The translations under genes were made by a program, and so were the position numbers. Shown here piece after piece: positions 27,623 to 36,754 of a stretch of DNA of 64,000 nt. This DNA is from Halorubrum salsamenti (GTDB lineage Archaea > Halobacteriota > Halobacteria > Halobacteriales > Haloferacaceae): contig NZ_VCNL01000003.1 in the NCBI RefSeq assembly GCF_007671685.1, positions 1 through 64,000 of the forward strand, given 5' to 3'. Below the pieces are notes generated by a model, which was given only the letters and a program-made list of their open reading frames with translations, did not search any database and had not been told where the DNA came from. The first letter of the stretch is position 1. Every line of letters begins with the position of its first letter.

Positions 27623-27707
27623 CGCCGAGGCGGAGATTTGAACTCCGGTGTCCGAATGGACAGTAGATTTCGAATCTACCGCCTTGGCCAGGCTAGGCTA
27701 CCTCGGC
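27623..27707 (-). tRNA. tRNA-Ser(CGA)
   Basis: On the minus strand the acceptor GCCGAGG pairs with CCTCGGC. The anticodon stem-loop is GTAGA-TTCGAAA-TCTAC with anticodon CGA. A long variable arm (TGTCC-ATTC-GGACA) marks a class II serine tRNA, and the T-arm is CGGAG-TTCAAAT-CTCCG. The discriminator base is G and the CCA end is not encoded. No intron is seen. Confidence 0.95.
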
Positions 27708-27764
27708 TCATCCTTCGGTTGGCCGGTTCCGCTGTTATGCGTTTCGATCGCCGACGGCGAGGTC

Positions 27765-28036
27765 GGAGCCTCCCCGACATCGCTTTTCGACGCGGATCGC
27801 GTGGCGACGGTATCGACGTCCCCGAAGTCGCGGCGGCCTGCTCCCGCGACGTCGACGAGGTCGGCGGCGGGGTCGTGGCCGATGGGGAGTCCGTCACGCC
27901 CGACGACGTGAAACGCGTCGCGGAGCCGACGCTCGCCCACCGGCTCGCGTTGACGCCGGACGCCGCCGTCGACGACGCCGACAAGCGCGACGTGATCGAC
28001 GACGTGCTCGACCGGGTCGCGGCGCCGACGGTGGAG
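27765..28036 (+). pseudogene. Remnant of a MoxR-type AAA ATPase C-terminus
   Basis: A reading frame covering about 27887-28036 gives VTPDDVKRVAEPTLAHRLAL and a following DVIDDVLDRVAAP, matching the lid end of MoxR ATPases. A GASPTSL string at 27765-27785, like the MoxR GASPR motif, lies in a different frame upstream, so the remnant is frameshifted. No Walker motifs are left. It sits directly beside the tRNA-Ser gene, a usual target for integration, and faces the end of pyrE. Call based on motif memory; moderate confidence. Confidence 0.5.
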
Positions 28037-28070
28037 CGGCCGAGGCGCGATTTCGGGCGAGAAAACCGGC

Positions 28071-28619
28071 CTACTCCGCGTCCCGCTCCGCAAGCAGTTC
28101 CGTCGCCGTGAGCAGCGACTCCAGCTCGATGTCGTGCTCGGCCAGCAGTTCCTCGGCGCCCTCCTCGCGGTCGACGACGACGAGCACGCGGTTCACCGTC
28201 GCGCCCGCCTCGCGGAGCGCCTCGACGGCGTCGACCGCGGACTGCCCGGTCGTAGCGATGTCCTCCAGCACGACGACCTCCTCGCGCTCGTCGAGTCGGC
28301 CCTCGATGCGGTTGCCCGTGCCGTACTCCTTCGCCTGTTTGCGCGCGATGACGTACGGGCGGCCCGTCTCCGCGGCCGTCACGGCCACGAGCGGGACCGC
28401 GCCCAGCGCGACGCCCGCGAGCTTCGCGTCGGTGTCGGCGAGCCGGTCGGCGAACGCCTCGCTCACGAGCCGGAGCGCGTCGGGGTCGGTCTCGAAGAGG
28501 TACTTGTCGACGTAGTAGTCGCTCGTCCCGCCGTGCGAGAGCTCGAACTCACCGAATTGGACGGCGTCGGCCGCCCGCAGCGCGTCGATGAGTTCGCTCC
28601 GTCGCTCGTCGTCGGTCAT
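28071..28619 (-). CDS. pyrE: Orotate phosphoribosyltransferase
   Basis: The 182-residue enzyme adds PRPP to orotate in UMP synthesis. It has [16 protein letters not shown] (orotate/PRPP contacts), the flexible loop with [11 protein letters not shown], and the PRPP signature [21 protein letters not shown] 28619 is chosen because it removes a nine-residue tail. Repeat copy A lies between it and the halocyanin gene. Confidence 0.95.
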   Translation of the reverse strand: MTDDERRSELIDALRAADAVQFGEFELSHGGTSDYYVDKYLFETDPDALRLVSEAFADRLADTDAKLAGVALGAVPLVAVTAAETGRPYVIARKQAKEYGTGNRIEGRLDEREEVVVLEDIATTGQSAVDAVEALREAGATVNRVLVVVDREEGAEELLAEHDIELESLLTATELLAERDAE

Positions 28620-28701
28620 ACCGAGACAGCGCGCGTCGGCGACCATAAACGGGTCGGAACGCGAGCGATAGCGGGAGTGGGTTTTGCAGTTCGTCGGAGT
28701 T

Positions 28702-29026
28702 GATACGATATTTAAACGGCTGTGGGCGACAGCGACGATCGCTTATAAAGGAGGATGCGGTGGCGCGCCTGCGAGCGGCCGCCATCGGCGGCCGCGAGCT
28801 AGCCCGCGAGGGACGCCGCGAGCGGAGCGAGCGGCGAGGTTGGGGAGGTGTGAGGTGCTGTGCGGTGCGGCAGGGTGGGACTCAAAGGGGCGGCCACGAG
28901 GACGAAGCTCGGCGACGCAAGGACCGCAGGAACGAGCAACGCGAGTGACGAGGACCGCAGCGAGCCGCGCGAGTCCTCGCGGCCGGGGCTTTGGAGGTCG
29001 TCACCACAGCGTCGAATACTTATAAA
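28702..29026 (+). repeat. Dispersed non-coding repeat, copy A
   Basis: Ordered blocks are: GATACG plus TTTAAACGGCTG (28711-28722), TTATAAA (28743-28749), GAGGTTGGGGAGG (28836-28848), GTGGGACTCAAAGGGGC (28875-28891), GGGGCTTTGG (28985-28994) and CTTATAAA (29019-29026). A second TTATAAA follows at 29054-29060. A 9-base-pair hairpin GCGGCCGCC-ATC-GGCGGCCGC occupies 28775-28795. The same block order occurs at 50219 and 55213. Short ORFs in it are not conserved in frame. Confidence 0.85.
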
Positions 29027-29175
29027 CCACCAACAGCAACACCCCGATCCGACTTATAAATGACCACACCACCACACTGAGAGACGTACTCCCGCCGTCG
29101 ATCAGGGCATCGGTCGGGAGAGTTGACCACGCTCGGATCAACATATTCACTATAGGCCGTCACAAACCGGGGTGT

Positions 29176-29811
29176 ATGAGCACGGACGACGTCTCTCGGC
29201 GCAGGTTCATCCGGACCGCCGGCGGCGCGGCCGGCGTCGCGGGAGCGACGGCGGCGACGACGGGGACCGCGGCGGCACAGGAGGAGCAGCCGGTCTGGCC
29301 GAGCGGGGCTGAAGGGAACGTCGGATCGTACCAAGACGCCCGCGGGGAGAGCGAGGTCACCGTTCAGGTCGGCGCCGGCGACCAGGGACTCGCTTTCGAT
29401 CCGACCCTCCTGTGGGTCGACCCCGGCACGACGATCACGTGGGAGTGGACCGGGAACGGGGGCGACCACAACGTCCAAACGGTCGAGGGCGGCGGCCCGG
29501 CCAGCCTCGACAGCGGCGACCCGGTCGGCGAGGAGGGGTACACCTACGAGTACGAGACGAGCGAGGAGGACGTCGGAATCACCCACTACCACTGCGTTCC
29601 CCACACCGCGGTCGGCATGCACGGCGGCCTCGCCGTCGGCGGCGACATCGAGACGGAATCGACCGGCGGAGGCGGCGGGTCCGGCGCCGTGTTCGTCCCG
29701 CAGGGCGCCCGTGCGCTCAGCGTCGCGACGTTCGTCGCGATGATGAGCACGCTCGGGCTCGCGTTCGTCTTCATGAAGTACGGCGGCACGATCACGCAGG
29801 ACGAGGAGTAG
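29176..29811 (+). CDS. Halocyanin-like blue copper protein, membrane-anchored
   Basis: The 211-residue protein has a Tat signal (SRRRFIRTAGG, then an Ala-rich stretch), a cupredoxin domain (about 50-155) with copper ligands His in GDHNVQ and Cys-His-Met in HYHCVPHTAVGMHG, and a C-terminal membrane helix (about 175-205). It is an electron carrier on the outer membrane face, comparable to plastocyanin in haloarchaeal respiration. Tethering is by the C-terminal helix rather than a lipid. Repeat copy A lies upstream. Confidence 0.92.
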   Translation: MSTDDVSRRRFIRTAGGAAGVAGATAATTGTAAAQEEQPVWPSGAEGNVGSYQDARGESEVTVQVGAGDQGLAFDPTLLWVDPGTTITWEWTGNGGDHNVQTVEGGGPASLDSGDPVGEEGYTYEYETSEEDVGITHYHCVPHTAVGMHGGLAVGGDIETESTGGGGGSGAVFVPQGARALSVATFVAMMSTLGLAFVFMKYGGTITQDEE

Positions 29812-29844
29812 TCGCTCGTCGCGGTCCGCGCGGTTCTTCCGGTC

Positions 29845-30894
29845 TTATTCCTCGTTCAGGAGCTTTCGGTACGCGTCGACGACCCGGTCGAGCACCGCGT
29901 CGCGGTCGTAGGACGCGAAGTCGCGCTCGATCGACTTTCTGCCGAGGTCGCCGACGGCGACGAACTCGTCGGCGAGTTCGGCCGGACTCGTGACGAGCCG
30001 CCCGCGCCGGCGTCCCTCCACGAGCTCGTGGGCGCTCGAGTCGGCCTGGTACTCGACGAGGGCGACGCAGCCGCACGCCAGCGCCCACAGCAGATCGGTC
30101 GCGAACGTCTCCCACGTCGCCGTCGCCACCGCGACGTGGGTCCCCTTGAACAGCGCCACCCGCTCGCGGAGCGGGAGGTCGCCGAGGAACGACACCCGGT
30201 CGTCGATCCGGAGGTCGCTCGCCATCGATTCGATCCGAGCGCGCTCGGGCCCGTCGCCGACGATCGCGGCGGTCCAGTCCCGATCGCGAAGCTCCGCGAG
30301 CCCGAGCAGAAACGTCTCGACGTTGGCGTGGCGGTCCAGCCGCCGGGCGTACACCGCGTCGAACCGGTCGTCGACGCCGGCCGACTCGACGAGGTCGAAG
30401 TCGATGCTCTCGGGGATCACTCGAACGTCCTCGCCGGCGGCGCCCTGCTCGCGGACCCGCGTCTTGGTCGTCCGCGAGGGCGTCGTGACGACGTCGGCCC
30501 GCCGGGCGAGCAGCCGGTAGCGCCGGCGGGAGTCAGCGGGGTGGTCGCGCCACCAGTCGACGACGACGGGAGTCCGTGAGAGCGTGCCCGCGACGGTCGC
30601 GGCGATCCCGGGAGTCGGCGGGGTGTTGACCGCGTGGACCACGTCGGGATCCGCCCGGTGGAGCGCGAGCGGGAGCCGAGCCGCGAACGACGACGGCGAC
30701 GGGTCGGCGGTCACCGAGCGGTAGGCGATCCCGTCGTCCTCGAACGCGTCGTGGTCCCCGCCCCACCAGCGGGCGCAGAGCCAGATCACGTCGTGGCCGC
30801 GCTCGGCGAGTCCCCGGGCGATCCGTCGCGTCCGCGATCGCGCCGGCGTGTCGCCGTGGCCGGGGGCGAAAAGCGAGACGAACGCGACGCGCAT
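29845..30894 (-). CDS. Glycosyltransferase family 4
   Basis: The 349-residue protein has the GT-B layout. The N-terminal MRVAFVSLFAPGHGDTPARSR carries a glycine-rich acceptor loop. VVDWWRDHP and VVTTPSRTTKTRV mark the end of domain one. VRVIPESIDFD and AIVGDGPERARIE start domain two. Where most GT4 enzymes have E-x7-E, this one has VATATWETFATDLLWALACG. The substrate is unknown; a role in glycoprotein or lipid glycans is likely. ATG 30894 is used, since the longer ORF is antisense to S9 peptidase sequence. Confidence 0.88.
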   Translation of the reverse strand: MRVAFVSLFAPGHGDTPARSRTRRIARGLAERGHDVIWLCARWWGGDHDAFEDDGIAYRSVTADPSPSSFAARLPLALHRADPDVVHAVNTPPTPGIAATVAGTLSRTPVVVDWWRDHPADSRRRYRLLARRADVVTTPSRTTKTRVREQGAAGEDVRVIPESIDFDLVESAGVDDRFDAVYARRLDRHANVETFLLGLAELRDRDWTAAIVGDGPERARIESMASDLRIDDRVSFLGDLPLRERVALFKGTHVAVATATWETFATDLLWALACGCVALVEYQADSSAHELVEGRRRGRLVTSPAELADEFVAVGDLGRKSIERDFASYDRDAVLDRVVDAYRKLLNEE

Positions 30895-31048
30895 ACGCCG
30901 ACCGGATGGCTGGGGCGGATAAAAAGACACGGCATCCGGCGGGCGGGGGAAGAGTCGGAGGACGAGCGACCGACGGCGCGCGGGTCGCGGCCGTGCGATC
31001 GATGTTCCCACCCGAAACGGTTTCACATCACGGCGGGTATCGGGCCCC

Positions 31049-32908
31049 ATGCACCGGTACGACATCGAGCGATACCTCAACGTACGGAACGCCGGCGGGG
31101 CGGATCTGGGACCCAACGGGCGGCTCTCGTTCCTGTTGAACACGACCGGAACCGGACAGGTGTGGTCGCTCGACGAACCGCTCGGGTGGCCCGAACAGCA
31201 CACGTTCTTCGAGGAGTCGGTCTCGTTCGTCGACTCCTCGCCGGAGCGCGCGGAGGCCGTCTTCGGCATGGACGAGGGGGGCAACGAGCGCGCCCAGCTG
31301 TACCTGCTCAACTACGAGTCGGGCGAGATCACCGACCTCACGGATCGCCCGGAGGCGAAACACCGGTGGGGCGGCTGGGACGGCGATGGAGACCGCTTCG
31401 CGTTCGCCTCGAACCGCCGCGACGAGGCCGTCTTCGACGTGTACGTACAAGACCGGGACGCGACCGGCGGCGACGCCGAACTGGTGTACGAGGGCGACGG
31501 GTGGCTCTCCGTCGCCGGGTGGTCGCCGAGCGACGACCGGCTGATCGTCCACGAGGCGCACTCCTCGTTCGACCACGACGTGTACACGCTCGACGTCGCC
31601 AGCGGCGATCTGACCCACCACACGCCTCACGAGGGAGACGTCCGCTACGGCAGCCCGGAGTGGGGGCCCGACGGCGAGGGGCTCTACCTCGTCACCGACC
31701 GCGACAGCGACACGCTGCGCTTGGAGCGGCTCGACCTCGCCAGCGGCGAGTTCTCGGTCGTGGCGTCCGGCGAAGACGGACCCGACGGGGACGACGACGG
31801 CGACGCGCCCGCGAAGCCCGGCGACGACGGCTGGAACGTCGACGGCGTCGCGGTCCACGAGGAGTCCCGACGCGTGGTCTACTCGCGCAACGTCGACGGC
31901 TACACCGAGATCACGGTCGGAGAGCTGGTCGAGCCGGACCGGGTCGATCCGTTCCCGACACCCGACCTCCCCGAGGGCGTCGCCGGCGGCGTGAGCTTCA
32001 GCCCGGACGGGGACCGCTTCGCGATCACCGCGACCGGCAGCACCCACAACGCGAACGTGTACGTCGTCGACGCGACGACCGGCGAGAGGGAGCGCTGGAC
32101 CGCCGCCTCGACCGCCGGGATCCCGCCGGACACGTTCGTCGAGCCCGAACTCGTCCACTACCCCACGTTCGACGGCCGGGAGATCCCCGCGTTCTTCTCC
32201 GTCCCGGAGACGGAGTCGCCCGAAGACGGCTACCCCGTGGTCGTCGATATCCACGGCGGCCCCGAGTCGCAGCGCCGTCCCTCCTTCGCCTCGGTCAAGC
32301 AGTACCTGCTGAACAACGGCTACGCCGTCTTCGAGCCGAACGTCCGCGGGTCCTCGGGATACGGCAAGGCGTACGCCGCACTCGACGACGTGGAGAACCG
32401 GATGGACTCGGTCGCGGACGTCCGGGCGGGCGTGGAGTGGCTCCACGATCACCCCGAGGTCGACCCCGACAGCGTCGTCGCCATGGGCGGCTCCTACGGC
32501 GGCTTCATGGTACTCGCGGCGCTCACCGAGTACCCCGAGCTGTGGGCCGCCGGCGTCGACGTCGTCGGTATCGCGAACTTCGTGACGTTCTTAGAGAACA
32601 CCGGCGACTGGCGACGTGCCCTGCGGGAGGCCGAGTACGGGTCGCTGGAGGGGGATCGGGAGTTCCTCGAGTCGATCTCACCGATCAACAACATCGAGGC
32701 GATCGAGGCGCCGCTGTTCGTCCTCCACGGCGCGAACGACCCGCGGGTGCCCGTCGGCGAGGCCGAACAGATCGTCGAGGAGGCGCGCGAACAGGGCGTC
32801 CCCGTCCGGAAGCTGATCTTCGACGACGAGGGGCACGGCTTCTCGAAGCTGGAGAACCGCATCGAGGCGTACCGCGCGATCGTCGACTTCCTCGCGGAGC
32901 ACGTCTGA
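31049..32908 (+). CDS. S9 family (prolyl oligopeptidase-like) peptidase
   Basis: The 619-residue protein has an N-terminal beta-propeller (about 30-370, with repeated strands such as GGWDGDGDRFAFASN and SFSPDGDRFAITATG) and an alpha/beta hydrolase domain. The catalytic triad is Ser482 in GGSYGGF, Asp564 in GANDPRV and His596 in DEGHGF. The cytoplasmic enzyme cuts short peptides or acyl-peptides. An acidic linker (about 245-262) is a haloarchaeal adaptation. No signal peptide is present. Confidence 0.94.
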   Translation: MHRYDIERYLNVRNAGGADLGPNGRLSFLLNTTGTGQVWSLDEPLGWPEQHTFFEESVSFVDSSPERAEAVFGMDEGGNERAQLYLLNYESGEITDLTDRPEAKHRWGGWDGDGDRFAFASNRRDEAVFDVYVQDRDATGGDAELVYEGDGWLSVAGWSPSDDRLIVHEAHSSFDHDVYTLDVASGDLTHHTPHEGDVRYGSPEWGPDGEGLYLVTDRDSDTLRLERLDLASGEFSVVASGEDGPDGDDDGDAPAKPGDDGWNVDGVAVHEESRRVVYSRNVDGYTEITVGELVEPDRVDPFPTPDLPEGVAGGVSFSPDGDRFAITATGSTHNANVYVVDATTGERERWTAASTAGIPPDTFVEPELVHYPTFDGREIPAFFSVPETESPEDGYPVVVDIHGGPESQRRPSFASVKQYLLNNGYAVFEPNVRGSSGYGKAYAALDDVENRMDSVADVRAGVEWLHDHPEVDPDSVVAMGGSYGGFMVLAALTEYPELWAAGVDVVGIANFVTFLENTGDWRRALREAEYGSLEGDREFLESISPINNIEAIEAPLFVLHGANDPRVPVGEAEQIVEEAREQGVPVRKLIFDDEGHGFSKLENRIEAYRAIVDFLAEHV

Positions 32909-32976
32909 CTCGACAGTCGTTCGCCGAGGCTTTCGTGTCGGCCGTCCGCCCGGACCGTCCGGAGACGGCCGCTTAT

Positions 32977-33807
32977 TTACCAGTCCGGACCGAAGTCCGG
33001 GTTCAGCTGGCGGTCGGTCCGCCCGAGGGTGTCGATCGTCTCGACGTCCTCGTCGTCCAGTTCGAGCCCGAGGCTCGCGAGGTTGTCGCGGAGGTGGTCC
33101 TCGCCGGTCGCCTTCGGGATGGCGGTGACGCCCTTCGCGCGGAGCCACGCGAGGCTCACCTGCGCCGCGCTGACGCCGTGCTTCTCGGCGATGTCGGCGA
33201 TGGTCGGGTCGTCGAGGATCTTCCCGCGGGCGAGCGGCGAGTAGCCGACGAGTTCGACGTCGTTGGCGTCGGCGTACTCGCGCAGCTCCGCCTGTCGGAG
33301 CAGCGGGTGACACTCCACCTGGTTCGCGAACGGCGCCTCGCCGAGGGCGTCGGTCGCGGCGTCGAGGTGGTGCGGCTCGAAGTTCGAGACGCCGATCCGG
33401 TCGATCAGGCCGTCGTCGCGGAGCTCCGCGAACGCGGGCAGCGTCTCCTCGGGGTCGTACTCGCCGGCCGGCCAGTGGACGTACAGCAGGTCGACGTACC
33501 CGGTGTCGAGCTTCTGAAGGCTCTCTCGGGTCGAGGCGGCCACGTCCTCGGGCGCGAGGCTGTCGATCCACACCTTCGTGGCGAGGAACACGTCGTCGCG
33601 GTCCACGTCCGCGGCCGTGACCCCCTTGCCCACGGCGGCCTCGTTACCGTAGATCTGGGCCGTGTCGACGTGGCGGTAGCCCGCTTCGAGAGCGGTCTTG
33701 ACGGAGTCGGCACACTGCGAGGGATCGTCGTTCTCCCACGTTCCGAGCCCGAGCGCCGGCATCCCGTCGTTGGTGGGGACGCCGAAAGACCGCGGCTCCT
33801 GTGACAT
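32977..33807 (-). CDS. Aldo/keto reductase
   Basis: The 276-residue TIM-barrel NADPH oxidoreductase has the AKR tetrad Asp48, Tyr53 (AQIYGNE), Lys78 (ATKVW) and His111 (YVHWP), and ATGEDHLRDNLASL contacting the cofactor. It is close to the 2,5-diketogluconate reductase group. The natural substrate is not determinable. Confidence 0.93.
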   Translation of the reverse strand: MSQEPRSFGVPTNDGMPALGLGTWENDDPSQCADSVKTALEAGYRHVDTAQIYGNEAAVGKGVTAADVDRDDVFLATKVWIDSLAPEDVAASTRESLQKLDTGYVDLLYVHWPAGEYDPEETLPAFAELRDDGLIDRIGVSNFEPHHLDAATDALGEAPFANQVECHPLLRQAELREYADANDVELVGYSPLARGKILDDPTIADIAEKHGVSAAQVSLAWLRAKGVTAIPKATGEDHLRDNLASLGLELDDEDVETIDTLGRTDRQLNPDFGPDW

Positions 33808-33940
33808 ACGTGAGAGTACTCGCGTGAGCCGAAAGTCGCTTGCGGTCCCGGCGGTCGATCGGGGGATCGTATCCGTGGTTATCGGGAGACGAGAACCGAC
33901 GAGACGGCTTTATTCGCGGCCGTTAAAGCTCAAACGAGGG

Positions 33941-34183
33941 ATGGTGAGCCGCTACGACAAACAGCTGATAGCGATGGCCGCCCTCCTGCTCGCCGGCGCG
34001 GCCGTGGGGCTCCATCCAGCGGTAGCGCTTCAGCAGGGGCTCGCAGCTGGAAGCGCCGCGTCCACGCTGGTTCTGTACGAGGCCCTGTTCCGGAATCCGC
34101 CGACCGAACCGGCTCGACATCGGAACGTGGCCCTGAGCATCGCCGGACTCGGCTGGCTCGTCACCCTCGTACTGGCGCTTTGA
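33941..34183 (+). CDS. Small membrane protein
   Basis: The 80-residue protein has two or three hydrophobic segments (about 10-27, 33-50, 63-80). A TATA-like CTTTATTC (about 33908-33915) lies 26-33 bases before ATG 33941, which supports the short form instead of the 161-codon ORF. No family is recognised. Confidence 0.7.
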   Translation: MVSRYDKQLIAMAALLLAGAAVGLHPAVALQQGLAAGSAASTLVLYEALFRNPPTEPARHRNVALSIAGLGWLVTLVLAL

Positions 34184-34207
34184 CACCCGACCACCGAGAT
34201 CGTGTGC

Positions 34208-36751
34208 TCACTTCAGCAGCGCCCGCGAGGAGTTCGTCACGACGAGCAGGCTGGAGGCTCCCATCGCGACCGCGGCGAAAAGCGGATTGAGGAGACCGGT
34301 CACCGCGAGCGGGATCGCGACCGCGTTGTAGCAGAACGCCCAGCCGATGTTCCCCTTCACGCGCCGGCCCGCGGCCCGCGAGAGCTCGAAGACGGTCGCC
34401 ACGGAGTCGAGATCATCGTCGACGATCGCCACGTCGGCCGCGTCGGCCGCCATCGCGGTCCCGCCGCCGAGCGCGACGCCGAGGTCCGCCGCGGCGAGCG
34501 CGGGCGCGTCGTTGGTGCCGTCGCCGACCATCACCGTTCGCCCGCGCGCCTTCAGCCGCTCGACCGTCTCGGCTTTCCCCTCCGGCGGCACGCCAGCGAA
34601 CACCGACGAGACCGCGTCGTGCTCGCTGAAGACGGTCGCCGCGCGCTCGTCGTCGCCCGTCAACACGACCACCTCGACGCCCGAGTCGGCCAGCTCGGTC
34701 ACGGTCTCCGCCCACCCCTCGCGCAGCTCGTCGCCGACAACGACGACCCCCTCCGCCGCGCCGTCGCGTCCGACGGCGACCGGGACGCGCCCCACGTCGC
34801 GCGCCGTAGCGACCGCCTCGCGGATCTCCTCGGGGACCGTCCACCCGCGCTCGTCGAACAGGTCCGGGTGGCCGACGACGACCTCGACGCCGTCGACGAC
34901 GCCGGAAACGCCGCGGGCGTGGCTCTCGAAGTCGGCGACCGCGAGGGCGTCGCCGTCGTCGGTTTCCGCCGACTTCACCTGCCCGCCGTCGGCGGCCGCG
35001 GGCGACCCGGTGCGGGAGCCCGACGCGGCGCCGGCGTCTCCGAGCGCGCCGTCGGTGGCGCGCGCCACAGCGATGGCCTGCCCGACCGGGTGCGCCGAGC
35101 GCTCCTCGACGGCGGCGGCGAGCCGGAGCAGGTCGTCGTCGATATCGGAGGAGACGACCCGCATCTCGCCGGTGGTGAGCGTCCCCGTCTTGTCGAAGAC
35201 GACGGTGTCGGCGCCGCGGAGGCGCTCGAAGACGGTGTCGTCGAAGATCACGATGGAGCGTTCGAGCGCGTCGCGGATCCCGGCCGCGACCGCGAGCGGG
35301 GTCGCGAGCCCGAGCGCGCACGGGCACGAGACGATGAGCACCGTGAGCCCGACGAGCATCGCCTCCGTCACTCCGTTCCCGAGCGCGAGGTTGGCGCCCG
35401 CGGCGAGGAGCGCGACCGCGAGCACGACCGGGACGAATATCGTCGCCAGCCGGTCGGCGAGCTTCTGGACGCCGTGGTTCCCGCTCTGGAGGTCCCAGAC
35501 GAGCTCGGCGACGCGGTCGAGGCTGGAGGTCGCGTCCGGGCCGACCTCGACCGTCAGCGACCCGTCCGCGACCACGGAGCCGCCGACCACGGCATCTCCG
35601 GGCGTCTTCCGGACCGGCATCGACTCGCCCGTGACGACCGACTCGTCGACGGCGGCGTCGCCCGCGACCGCCTCGCCGTCGGCCGGAACCCGCTCGCCGG
35701 CGCGCACGAGCAGGCGGTCGCCGGGCGCGAGGTCGTCGATGGCGACCTCCTCGGTCTCGCCGGCGGCGCTTCCACCGCCGTCCGCGCCCCCGCCGTCACC
35801 GACGATCCGCCGAGCGCTGTCGACCTGCACCGCGGTGAGATCGGAGAGGAGTTCGGTCGCCCGCTTTTTGATCGAGTCCTCGTAGTGGTTGCCGACGGTG
35901 ACGATCACGATGATCGCGACGGTCACGTCGTAGTAGATCGACGGCGACTCGACGAATATCACGGCGAGCGTGCTGTAGACGTACGCGCTGAGCGCCGCGA
36001 GCGCGACGAGTAAGTCCATGTTCGGCGACCGGGTCTTCGCGCTGACGTACGCGCCCCTGAGTATCGGCTTCCCGGTGACGAACAGGACCACCGTCGTCAG
36101 CACGGCGATCACGATGAAGAAGTACGTCCCCGAGGAGGAGGCCATCGCTTCGTTGAGGTACTCCAAGGTGCGCTCGTTGTAGAACGGGAACGCGAAGTAC
36201 GTCGGGTAGATGATGACGATGTACTGGAGCATCACCGCCATCCCCACGAGCACGCCGGCCGCGAGCCGCGCCGTCGCCATGTTGTCCGCCTGTCGGCGCG
36301 AGAAGGCGTCGTCGCGGTCGTACGCGCTGTATCCGAGCCCGCTCACCGCCTCCGAGAGGTCGTCGGTGGAGACCGCGTCGGGGTCGTGGTCGATCCGCAC
36401 CGTGTCGGTGACGTAGCTCGCGCTCGCGGCGCTGACCCCCTCGTTCTCGGTCGCGACCGTCTCGATGAACGCCTCGCAGGTGGCGCAGTGCATCCCGTCG
36501 ACTTCGAGGAACGTCGCCTCGTGGTCGGCGGGGACCTCGGCCTCGTCGGCGGCGCCGCCGCCAGCGTCGCCGGTCTCGCCCTCGCTGCCCTCACGCCGCC
36601 GTTCGCGCACCGCGTCCGCGTCGACGTCGACGTCGCCGAGCGTCTCGTACACGTCCCGACAGCCCGTACAGCAGAACTCGTTGCCCTCGTCGTCGACCAC
36701 GTCGACGCCGTCGGTCGGGAGCTCACAGAGGGTGCAGTCGGGCGCGCTCAT
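34208..36751 (-). CDS. Copper-type P1B ATPase (CopA/FixI-like)
   Basis: The 847-residue pump starts with a Cys-rich metal-binding domain (Cys6, 9, 27, 28, 31, with CCTGC) as in FixI/CcoI-type ATPases. An acidic linker follows, then an HMA domain with GMHCATC (86-92). Membrane helices frame the CPC metal site (476-478). The P-domain has DKTGT at Asp520, then a TGDD motif and VGDGTNDAPAL. The layout and the adjacent DsbD/TauE-like gene three bases upstream resemble ccoIS/H clusters that load copper into heme-copper oxidases. Copper export is the alternative. Confidence 0.93.
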   Translation of the reverse strand: MSAPDCTLCELPTDGVDVVDDEGNEFCCTGCRDVYETLGDVDVDADAVRERRREGSEGETGDAGGGAADEAEVPADHEATFLEVDGMHCATCEAFIETVATENEGVSAASASYVTDTVRIDHDPDAVSTDDLSEAVSGLGYSAYDRDDAFSRRQADNMATARLAAGVLVGMAVMLQYIVIIYPTYFAFPFYNERTLEYLNEAMASSSGTYFFIVIAVLTTVVLFVTGKPILRGAYVSAKTRSPNMDLLVALAALSAYVYSTLAVIFVESPSIYYDVTVAIIVIVTVGNHYEDSIKKRATELLSDLTAVQVDSARRIVGDGGGADGGGSAAGETEEVAIDDLAPGDRLLVRAGERVPADGEAVAGDAAVDESVVTGESMPVRKTPGDAVVGGSVVADGSLTVEVGPDATSSLDRVAELVWDLQSGNHGVQKLADRLATIFVPVVLAVALLAAGANLALGNGVTEAMLVGLTVLIVSCPCALGLATPLAVAAGIRDALERSIVIFDDTVFERLRGADTVVFDKTGTLTTGEMRVVSSDIDDDLLRLAAAVEERSAHPVGQAIAVARATDGALGDAGAASGSRTGSPAAADGGQVKSAETDDGDALAVADFESHARGVSGVVDGVEVVVGHPDLFDERGWTVPEEIREAVATARDVGRVPVAVGRDGAAEGVVVVGDELREGWAETVTELADSGVEVVVLTGDDERAATVFSEHDAVSSVFAGVPPEGKAETVERLKARGRTVMVGDGTNDAPALAAADLGVALGGGTAMAADAADVAIVDDDLDSVATVFELSRAAGRRVKGNIGWAFCYNAVAIPLAVTGLLNPLFAAVAMGASSLLVVTNSSRALLK

Positions 36752-36754
36752 GGG

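Noticed and set aside
28700-29063. Short ORFs in repeat copy A (for example reading VGLKGAATRTKL)
   Set aside because: The equivalent frames in copies B and C end early or shift; only the nucleotide blocks are conserved, so these are not treated as genes.
30634-33804. A 1056-codon plus-strand ORF
   Set aside because: It runs antisense to the glycosyltransferase and aldo-keto reductase and out of frame with the S9 peptidase; its Arg-rich composition is the usual result of reading GC-rich coding DNA in a wrong frame.
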